The translations under genes were made by a program, and so were the position numbers. Below are positions 1 through 4,800 of a DNA stretch of 5,197 nt, piece by piece. Every line of letters starts with the position of its first letter. Positions within the stretch are counted from its first letter, which is position 1. The stretch spans positions 1-5,197 of the forward strand of contig DATDFS010000045.1 in assembly GCA_036522495.1 (NCBI GenBank), written 5' to 3'. Under the pieces are notes generated by a model, which saw only the letters and a list, made by a program, of their open reading frames with translations, was not told the DNA's origin and did no database searches. The stretch comes from Nitrososphaera_A sp036522495. GTDB lineage: Archaea; Thermoproteota; Nitrososphaeria; Nitrososphaerales; Nitrososphaeraceae.

Positions 1-295
1 CTGTAAAGCCAGACCTCTTTCTGTTGGATAATATTCTATTCTTACAAGTATTTCATGAGCGTATACTTTACGCTTTATTAATCCAAACCTCTCCATTTCT
101 CTTAGCCTTGCAGATAGAGTTTTAGGATTGGCTCCCTCTAAAGAATTTAGTAGTTGGTTAAATCTGGTTTTGTTTGCCGTTTACCATATTTCCAATAATC
201 AGAATTGTAAATTTTTTGCCAATTATTCTAAATGTGTTATTAATTGGACAAGACTTCATTTCAATTTTGTCCGATGGATTTATTATTTGTGTCAT
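1..295 (-). pseudogene. HxlR-family winged-helix regulator, frameshifted and cut by the left window edge
   Basis: A DNA-binding regulator of the HxlR type, usually a dimeric winged helix that controls nearby genes. The ATG at 295-293 follows an in-frame TAA two codons upstream and opens MTQIINPSDKIEMKSCPI, with the family's conserved N-terminal Cys-Pro at residues 16-17, then GKKFTILIIGNMVNGKQN. This frame stops at once (CAG ATT TAA, about 170-162). Removing one C near 164-171 restores the family core: RFNQLLNSLEGANPKTLSAR, followed by LREMERFGLIKRKVY and the wing and C-terminal strand (VRIEYYPTERGLALQ) up to the edge. The downstream frame has no start of its own; going upstream it meets a TAA inside the first frame. 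So the gene is either a fresh pseudogene or carries a one-base sequencing error. Family assignment is secure; whether it works is not. It is divergent from the TFB gene. Confidence 0.85.
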
Positions 296-353
296 GGCAG
301 TTTAACAGTAGTGACTCGTCTGGTAGCTTCCACAGGTATCATGAACCATCCTC

Positions 354-363
354 TTTTTATATA
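354..363 (-). promoter_or_regulatory. TATA box for the HxlR-type gene
   Basis: On the minus strand this reads TATATAAAAA, a good archaeal TATA element. Its centre lies about 63 bases before the ATG at 295, so transcription would start near 330-335 and give a leader of about 37 bases. The first TATAGTTA repeat (360-367) overlaps its upstream edge, so a protein bound there could block the promoter. Assignment rests on sequence and spacing only. Confidence 0.5.
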
Positions 364-461
364 GTTACCTTTGTATAGTTAGTAAAAACACTTACCACAT
401 CGTTATCTACTATCTAACTGGTAACATACGTATTTATATATAATTACCGTATTATAGTTAG
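360..461. repeat. TATAGTTA repeats in the divergent HxlR/TFB promoter region
   Basis: TATAGTTA occurs at 360-367, 374-381 and 453-460. The last two continue with G. An inverted partial copy, CTAACT, lies at 414-419, followed directly by GGTAAC at 420-425, the reverse complement of the GTTACC at 364-369. The first two copies are 14 bases apart, start to start. The copies sit at the HxlR TATA box and just before the TFB start codon, which suggests operator sites shared by both promoters. In AT-rich DNA some of this could be chance. Confidence 0.4.
433..442 (+). promoter_or_regulatory. TATA box for the TFB gene, leaderless spacing
   Basis: TTTATATATA is a strong archaeal TATA element centred about 26 bases before the ATG at 464. 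That is the usual TATA-to-start-site distance in archaea, so transcription would begin at or next to the start codon and the mRNA would be leaderless. No Shine-Dalgarno sequence precedes the ATG, in agreement. This also supports 464 as the true start. Confidence 0.65.
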
Positions 462-463
462 TC

Positions 464-1531
464 ATGATAAGATATCTAGGTTTAATTTCTGAATTCAACG
501 ATGATGACAATAAGGGTTATCTGAACAACAAGAAAAAATATTCTTCTAACTCGCAGAAGCTACAAACTTCTGTTCCATCTTCTAATACTGCGTTGATATG
601 TTCCATTTGCGGAAGTAATCAAATAATTACAGATGCTGAGTCTGGTGAGACAATATGTAGCAAATGCGGCCAGGTTCTTTTAGACAAGATTTTAGAAACA
701 CAGCCAGAACCGCAGAATTTTCCAAAATCATATGGATCAAATGACAGAAGCAGAACAGGCATGTCAACGTCGTTAGCTCGACATGATATGGGTTTATCAA
801 CAATAATCGGAAGAACAGATAGGGATGCTAGTGGACAAAAAATAGATCCCCTTATGCGTTCTACTATGGAAAGGCTAAAGACGTGGGACATAAGAACCCA
901 GACTCATACACCAACTGATAGAAATCTTAAGCAGGCCTTCTTTCAGCTCGATGTGTTGAAAGATAAACTCGGCTTATCAGACTCAGTAGTTGAGAAAACA
1001 GCTTATATCTACAGGAAGGCCCAGGAAAGGATGCTGATACGCGGTAGAACAATATCGGGAATTTTAGCTGCTGCAATATACATTGCTTGCAGGGAATTGG
1101 GAACTCCAAGAACCTTGAAGGACATATCTGTAGGTAGTAATGTTAGTTTGAAAGAAGTTGCTCGAAGCTATAGGCTGCTCTGTTTTGAACTTGACCTTAA
1201 GATTCCAATTGTTGATCCTATGAAATGTGTCTCAAGAGTCGCAAATAAAGCTAATCTAAACGAGAAAACTAAACGACAGGCAGCAGAAATTATGAACAAT
1301 GTTATTCAAAGAGAGACATTATCTGCTGGAAAAGATCCTATGGGACTTGCGGCATCCGTACTGTACTTAGCATCTTTGAATACAGGCGAGAATATAACTC
1401 AGGCTAATATTGCAGATGCTGCTGGAGTAACGGAAGTGACTATTAGAAATAGAGTTAAGGACCTGAAAAAACAGCTACTGCAGGATAATAACAATAATAA
1501 CAAAAAAATTCAAGGGTACTTTACTAACTAG
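464..1531 (+). CDS. tfb: Transcription initiation factor B (TFB, archaeal TFIIB)
   Basis: TFB binds the TBP-TATA complex, recognises the BRE beside the TATA box and recruits RNA polymerase. The 355-residue product has every part of the family. A zinc ribbon has Cys46, Cys49, Cys65 and Cys68 (CSICG...CSKCG). The B-reader/linker region at about 95-121 includes SRTGMSTSLARHDMGLSTII. Cyclin repeat 1 is at about 152-240, with RGRTISGILAAAIYIACREL. Cyclin repeat 2 is at about 250-338, with GLAASVLYLASL and the BRE-reading helix-turn-helix ITQANIADAAGVTEVTIRNR. Two ends are unusual: about 45 acidic, Asn/Ser/Lys-rich residues before the first zinc ligand, where most TFBs have only a few, and an Asn-rich tail with five Asn in a row. 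The next Met is residue 100, beyond the zinc ribbon, so ATG 464 is the only sensible ATG. Many thaumarchaea carry several TFBs; which paralogue this is cannot be told here. Confidence 0.97.
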   Translation: MIRYLGLISEFNDDDNKGYLNNKKKYSSNSQKLQTSVPSSNTALICSICGSNQIITDAESGETICSKCGQVLLDKILETQPEPQNFPKSYGSNDRSRTGMSTSLARHDMGLSTIIGRTDRDASGQKIDPLMRSTMERLKTWDIRTQTHTPTDRNLKQAFFQLDVLKDKLGLSDSVVEKTAYIYRKAQERMLIRGRTISGILAAAIYIACRELGTPRTLKDISVGSNVSLKEVARSYRLLCFELDLKIPIVDPMKCVSRVANKANLNEKTKRQAAEIMNNVIQRETLSAGKDPMGLAASVLYLASLNTGENITQANIADAAGVTEVTIRNRVKDLKKQLLQDNNNNNKKIQGYFTN

Positions 1532-1554
1532 ATAGTACTGGTGTCGTTGTCGAC

Positions 1555-1571
1555 ATTCTTCTTTTCAGTTT
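1555..1571 (+). terminator. T-rich tract after TFB, possible archaeal terminator
   Basis: A pyrimidine-rich stretch (TTCTTCTTTTCAGTTT) starts 23 bases after the TFB stop. Archaeal transcription often ends at such U-rich tracts without a hairpin, and I see no strong hairpin here. This is a positional guess. Confidence 0.25.
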
Positions 1572-1596
1572 ATTGTCTTCCATATCATAGATCGTT

Positions 1597-1866
1597 TTAG
1601 CTTGGATACACCACATCTCCATCTGTCGAGTTAGCATACTTCATATATGTGCATTCATAAATGGCTCCCTTAAATCCGCCAACGTGACGGATAACGCCTC
1701 TTTGACCAAAATCAAGTGCTTTTCCTGTACATAGTGTTTGTTTATATAAATCAGTAGTATTGTTATTACCCGACGCATGAGTTATGGTGAATCCAATTCA
1801 CATTACGACAGCTGATAGTGTTATAACGGCACCAATAATTACGCATGTCTATTTTCTTCTTTTATA
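1597..1866 (-). pseudogene. Decayed small membrane or secreted protein, two in-frame stops
   Basis: On the minus strand one frame reads KRRK, a TAG (1849-1851), a hydrophobic segment TCVIIGAVITLSAVVM, a TGA (1798-1800), then IGFTITHASGNNNTTDLY, and 48 further residues including CTGKALDFGQRG, GGFKGAIYECTYMKYANST and DGDVVYPS before a TAA at 1597-1599. The layout of a basic N-terminus, one hydrophobic span and a polar tail with two Cys looks like a small anchored or secreted protein. The 66 codons after the TGA look protein-like, with no start codon except a Met deep in the tail. Restoring the TGA to a sense codon such as Trp would give one continuous membrane span. I do not recognise a family. 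It follows the RDD gene on the same strand but no shared transcript is evident. A chance open frame is the alternative. Confidence 0.4.
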
Positions 1867-1922
1867 TTAAATTTTTATCGATTCTATCCTATCATCAATA
1901 ACATGTGCTTTCTGAAGATAGG

Positions 1923-2030
1923 CTAGAAAAGAAAATTACGTTTGTAGTATGCGATTTGTTTGCATCTTAATCTTTTTGCTAGTATCATGGCGCATCTTTC
2001 ATAATAGCGTATTACCGTTAATCCGATCAT
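1923..2030 (-). CDS. Doubtful 35-residue ORF
   Basis: ATG at 2030-2028 to TAG at 1925-1923, starting MIGLTVIRYYERCAMILAKR and ending in a basic, Tyr-rich tail. GLTV-IRYYER resembles the first helix-turn-helix of MerR regulators (GLTVxTIRYYERxGLI), but the match lasts only about 15 residues, two residues are missing, and nothing after it fits. There is no clear TATA box or ribosome site. It is either a very short remnant or chance. Confidence 0.15.
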   Translation of the reverse strand: MIGLTVIRYYERCAMILAKRLRCKQIAYYKRNFLF

Positions 2031-2056
2031 CAGTAAAAATGTGCTTGTGTTTTGGT

Positions 2057-2072
2057 AATTAATTAATTAATT
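2057..2072. repeat. Four tandem AATT units next to the RDD stop codon
   Basis: AATTAATTAATTAATT ends one base before the RDD stop codon at 2074-2076. It is self-complementary and a simple AT repeat. On the minus strand it is the first DNA after the gene, so it may take part in 3'-end formation, but it lacks the T-run expected of an archaeal terminator. Confidence 0.7.
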
Positions 2073-2073
2073 C

Positions 2074-3231
2074 CTAATCCTTTACATATTTTACATTGTT
2101 GAATACACTACTGCTTTCCTCTGCTAACTTAATGACAATTGTATTGCTTACCCTATTAAATATTCTCTGTCTTTTATCGTTGGTGAATATCCATCCTAAC
2201 AGCACATCTAACGGAAGTAGGAATGCTTTACCGAAGCTTTCAATTAAAGCAGTTTTTACATCGATACTCTTGCCGGATAGATCAGTTGTCCTCAAATGCA
2301 ATAGTTTCTTACCTATAGATTGGCCAGTCGTCAATTCAAAGTAAGTCCAGTATGCCATGAATACAAGACTAGATATGATATAAGGAGGCCACGGGGCACC
2401 TAGACCCCTAGAGGCGGTATTCACGTTTGTGCTTTCATCAAACCAGTGTGGAAATGCAATCCAAAATGGTAGAGATACTGCAGCCAAGATTATACCAAGT
2501 CCTATTGAGACAATGATAAAATCTATCAGCCAAGCAATAAATCTGTCACGCCAACTAGCCAATACCATTGTTTGAGCTTTTGTTGTTGTTATTGTTTCTG
2601 CTGCAGATGATAACGACGACGAGGCTAAAGTTGCTTCTGTTTTTGGCGAGATTCTCCTCCTGTCCAACACCAGTACTATGATTCCCGCTATCAGAGCAAT
2701 AATTCCAGCAATGGTTAGAATAACGCCTGCTAATAATCCGCTTAATGAATTAAAATTAATTTGATTATTTGCACTTATGAATGGAAGGTTACCAACTAAC
2801 ACCCCAATACTAACAGGACTATTTCCTAAATTGTAGACAGTAAGTGTATATTTTCCTACAATATCTGGTTTAAATGTAGTAAAGAATTGTTTTGTGAATT
2901 CATTGTTTGTCATTATCACTCCATTTGGATTTAGTACGGTTTCTCTTAGAGTGTTGTCTGGTACTTGACCTCCAGTGGTGCTAGAAGTACCAATATCGCG
3001 TTCTACATGTATTGCCACTGATACAGGCCTAGTGGTATCTATCACATTAATAGGTGCATTTACTGAAGCATGTGGCCTAATCGAGACGCCACTTGAAACA
3101 GTATTCTCTCGCATGATTGTAGCTGCAAAGAACCCAGCAGATGACGCTGTAATGACTATACCTGAAATTAGCAGAACTGCTCCTACAATTAGAATAATGT
3201 AACCTCTTTTTTGCATCGCGCTAACTATCAT
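2074..3231 (-). CDS. RDD-family membrane protein with N-terminal extracytoplasmic GOLD-like domain
   Basis: An integral membrane protein of 385 residues; the cellular role is unknown. TM1 at about 10-37 follows a short basic N-terminus. A soluble beta-rich domain at about 40-160 faces outside and ends in GKYTLTVYNLGNSPVSIGVL, a pattern seen in thaumarchaeal proteins labelled emp24/GOLD-like. TM2 is at about 164-189 and is followed by a cytoplasmic stop RRR. A Ser/Thr-rich linker (195-225) leads to the RDD domain: RDRFIAWLIDFIIVSIGLGI with Arg230 and Asp237 (TM3), TM4 at about 283-300, then the signature TTGQSIGKKLLHLR, a hydrophobic segment at 333-349 and RQRIFNRVSNTIVI. The last conserved RDD Asp is Asn359 or missing here. 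Some RDD proteins act in ion transport, which is not evidence for this one. ATG 3231 is used; Met6 (ATG at 3216, MQKRGY) is an equally good start for TM1. It stands alone, with no co-directional partner close by. Confidence 0.85.
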   Translation of the reverse strand: MIVSAMQKRGYIILIVGAVLLISGIVITASSAGFFAATIMRENTVSSGVSIRPHASVNAPINVIDTTRPVSVAIHVERDIGTSSTTGGQVPDNTLRETVLNPNGVIMTNNEFTKQFFTTFKPDIVGKYTLTVYNLGNSPVSIGVLVGNLPFISANNQINFNSLSGLLAGVILTIAGIIALIAGIIVLVLDRRRISPKTEATLASSSLSSAAETITTTKAQTMVLASWRDRFIAWLIDFIIVSIGLGIILAAVSLPFWIAFPHWFDESTNVNTASRGLGAPWPPYIISSLVFMAYWTYFELTTGQSIGKKLLHLRTTDLSGKSIDVKTALIESFGKAFLLPLDVLLGWIFTNDKRQRIFNRVSNTIVIKLAEESSSVFNNVKYVKD

Positions 3232-3250
3232 GAGATTGTCGTGGTCGTGA

Positions 3251-3258
3251 CATATTAA
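3251..3258 (-). promoter_or_regulatory. Possible TATA box for the RDD gene
   Basis: The minus strand reads CTTAATATG here, a weak TATA-like element centred about 24 bases before the ATG at 3231. This spacing would again give a leaderless or nearly leaderless transcript. The match is modest. Confidence 0.35.
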
Positions 3259-3348
3259 GTCACTTCCGTTGAAAGCATCTTTCCTGAAGCTGGCTATTTC
3301 TCCAGTTATGGAGTGTAAACATGATAGACAGAGAGAAAAATTAAGTAA

Positions 3349-3393
3349 AAGCTAGCTAAAGTCAATTGTTTGGTACAAGACTTTATTTAGCTT
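3349..3393. repeat. Imperfect 15-bp inverted repeat (hairpin)
   Basis: The left arm AAGCTAGCTAAAGTC (3349-3363) and right arm GACTTTATTTAGCTT (3379-3393) pair at 13 of 15 positions around a 15-base loop that can itself pair TTGT with ACAA. It lies between the RDD gene and the transposase remnant, which point away from each other, so it is not an obvious terminator for either. It may be the edge of the old insertion sequence or an RNA or DNA hairpin of unknown use. Confidence 0.55.
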
Positions 3394-3466
3394 AAGGTCT
3401 AAAGAAGCGAGTCATTTTAGAACCTAGTGTAACATCATCACAACAGCAAATCTAATTATCTCACAG

Positions 3467-3651
3467 ATGGGTTCAGAATTCATTTGGTTTTGGATTGCTA
3501 TAGAACCAAACAATAAGGAAATTCTTGGATTTAGTCCAATAAAAGTTGTTGTGGCAGAACGTTTCCTATCCAATTTCACCAATTTCAGAAGGGATATGGC
3601 AAATATCCAGGTTCAAGAAGTGGTATAGAGACCTAGTATCCACAAGCCTGC
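3467..3651 (+). pseudogene. Remnant of an IS6/IS240-like DDE transposase
   Basis: The frame from ATG 3467 reads MGSEFIWFWIAIEPNNKEIL, then GFSPIKVVVAERFLSNF, before a TAG at 3626-3628. This matches the core just after the first catalytic Asp of archaeal IS6/IS240-type transposases (typically IGSEFVWLWVAIEP...VAERFL). Past about 3590 the homology moves to another frame: YGKYPGSRSGIET, a TAG at 3634-3636, then YPQAC, equivalent to the family's YGKHPVSTDGGTWYPQAC. The second catalytic Asp (TDGG) has been replaced, and residues near ISKERNMF are deleted. The N-terminal HTH, first Asp and C-terminal Glu regions are not recognisable. It cannot make an active enzyme. Start and end are only the limits of visible similarity. 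Family name is from recalled motifs. Confidence 0.75.
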
Positions 3652-3698
3652 ATTACTTTTGTTTTTCCTTTCTTAGCAGTGTTTCCATGCAATTATGA

Positions 3699-3833
3699 TG
3701 TGGAGTACAGATTAACGCTGCCTTCTACGAAATCCATGGTAATAAACTCCCCCTGGCTGATAGTCGCAAGATAGATCTGAAAGCAGCAAAGCGTAATTTC
3801 AATCTAGACAGGAAACATAGATTGAAATTCTAA
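3699..3833 (+). other. Orphan 44-codon open frame, possible gene tail
   Basis: After a TGA at 3696-3698 a plus-strand frame runs CGVQINAAFYEIHGNKLPLA, then DSRKIDLKAAKRNFNLDRKH and RLKF to a TAA at 3831-3833. The composition looks like real protein, with a charged Lys/Arg-rich end, but it has no start codon. An ATG at 3687 in the same frame is cut off by the TGA after three codons. It could be the C-terminal remnant of a disrupted gene or chance. I recognise no family. Its last third contains both arms of the inverted repeat at 3795-3829. Confidence 0.25.
3795..3829. repeat. Perfect 12-bp inverted repeat
   Basis: AATTTCAATCTA (3795-3806) and TAGATTGAAATT (3818-3829) are exact reverse complements around an 11-base loop. 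No T-run follows closely, so it is not a classic terminator. It lies 144 bases after the visible transposase similarity and 147 bases after the DUF488 stop (minus strand). It may be left from a mobile element end or form an RNA hairpin. Confidence 0.7.
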
Positions 3834-3975
3834 CTAAATCGGCATTCTTGAAAATACTAGATAGTAATAGCATTCACTGCTTTCTTTATCACGATATTAT
3901 CTAACCCCGGGAAAACGAATCATCCCATTTTTTGGTACTTTGAAAGATCAACCGCACCCCGGCCTATACGATGGC
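3834..3975. other. Spacer without a recognisable gene
   Basis: This stretch between the inverted repeat and the DUF488 stop has frequent stops in the frames I read. It contains TTTGGTAC at 3931-3938, which also occurs at 3369-3376. These copies flank the transposase remnant, but no terminal inverted repeats adjoin them. Confidence 0.5.
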
Positions 3976-4344
3976 TTAGGTATACAAAAGTTGTGGCTTT
4001 TTGATTATGTCTCTTACTATATATCTGTGACACGGCTGCCGCCCTTCTCTTTCGTAGCACAGCAAGGTAATGACAATGGATTTATTTTCTGCATTCAAAG
4101 CATGTATCGTTTCTAAACTCTCCTTATTGTTCCTCATCTCTGAAAGAAAGCCACTTTTGAATTCTTCCCAATTATAATTACCCTGCCGATAATTTTTTAA
4201 TAAATTACCGCTTGGTGATAGTTCTTTATTCCAACAATCAAATTTACCTTTCCTTATACCTCTTGGATAATATCTTGTAATTAAAACTCTAATTCCGTCG
4301 TCTTTTTCATCAGGCTCGTATATCGACTTCGTTTTGATCACCAA
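3976..4344 (-). CDS. DUF488 family protein
   Basis: A small cytoplasmic protein of 122 residues, the normal length for DUF488 proteins of this type; the biochemical function of the family is not established. Family marks are the N-terminal IYEPDEKDDGIRVLITRYYP and RGIRKGKFDCWNKELSPSGN, the central NWEEFKSGFLSEM, and the C-terminal LLCYEREGRQPCHRYIVRDI, with Cys96, Cys105, His106 and Arg107 in the conserved pocket-like motif. There is no ATG in this frame: the first possible start is TTG at 4344-4342, followed at once by GTG at 4341-4339, which would give MIKTKSIYEP, the form I expect for relatives. The upstream frame is closed by a TGA four codons before the TTG. A weak TATA-like AATAAATAG lies about 4377-4385. 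The gene is alone, with non-coding DNA on both sides. Confidence 0.88.
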   Translation of the reverse strand: MVIKTKSIYEPDEKDDGIRVLITRYYPRGIRKGKFDCWNKELSPSGNLLKNYRQGNYNWEEFKSGFLSEMRNNKESLETIHALNAENKSIVITLLCYEREGRQPCHRYIVRDIIKKPQLLYT

Positions 4345-4800
4345 TATTACTTTTCATTGTTGATTTCGGATCCCAACTATTTATTGCCTTCTTTTGAGAT
4401 CGCCAAGTCTGTGGTTCTACATTCTGAGATACATATTGATGAATCAAACAAAAAAACCTGCTGGAAAGATTCCTATTATAGAGACAAGTTACTTGTTAAC
4501 TGTTGAGAGTCTTATTCTATATACTAAACTAGGACCAGTAATTAAAAGTTAGTAATGTATTTATGCGAACCTGCTTCTCCATAATGACAATCCTCCAAAT
4601 CAATTCTCGCAGTCACAAAGCCCGTTAGCGCAAGTACAGTTATAGATTTTAGCTAGCTTTATACCATCAGTCCTAAGGTCTTAAGATGATTGCCAATTTT
4701 TCTTACTGATTAGGGGTCACTGATCTGTTATCGATTGCCTTTTAAATTGACATAACATCTGTGTTCTCTTGGCTCCCATTGTTTTTATTGAAATCGAGAT
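4345..4800. other. Long spacer, no convincing gene
   Basis: These 456 bases lie between the minus-strand DUF488 and SPFH genes and contain only short open frames: the 37-codon ORF at 4439-4552, and a 29-codon plus-strand frame without ATG from about 4556 that ends at a TAG near 4645 and includes NPPNQFSQSQSPLAQVQL. I see no tRNA, riboswitch-like fold, repeat array or mobile element. The promoter of the DUF488 gene must lie at its left end. Confidence 0.5.
4439..4552 (+). CDS. Doubtful 37-residue ORF
   Basis: ATG at 4439 to TAG at 4550-4552, beginning MNQTKKPAGKIPIIETSYLL and ending GPVIKS. It has a basic start and a mildly hydrophobic middle but no clear membrane span, no family resemblance and no strong ribosome site or TATA box. 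It may be a real small protein, a remnant or chance. Confidence 0.2.
   Translation: MNQTKKPAGKIPIIETSYLLTVESLILYTKLGPVIKS

Noticed and set aside
128..364. Plus-strand 78-residue open frame
   Set aside because: It lies opposite the HxlR-type gene, whose family motifs are clear on the minus strand.
619..1109. Two minus-strand open frames inside TFB
   Set aside because: They are antisense to well-conserved TFB domains and have no family resemblance.
2096..3202. Two plus-strand open frames inside the RDD gene
   Set aside because: They are antisense to the RDD protein; hydrophobicity mirrors the opposite strand.
3795..3829. CRISPR repeat, because GATTGAAAT resembles some archaeal repeat ends
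   Set aside because: There are only two arms in inverted orientation, no direct repeats and no regular spacers.
1527..3866. Shared word ACTAGATAGTA at 1527-1537 and 3856-3866
   Set aside because: A single pair of an AT-rich, partly palindromic word with no shared flanks; treated as chance.
4617..4740. Possible tRNA or structured RNA in the spacer
   Set aside because: I could not form a cloverleaf or other convincing fold by eye.
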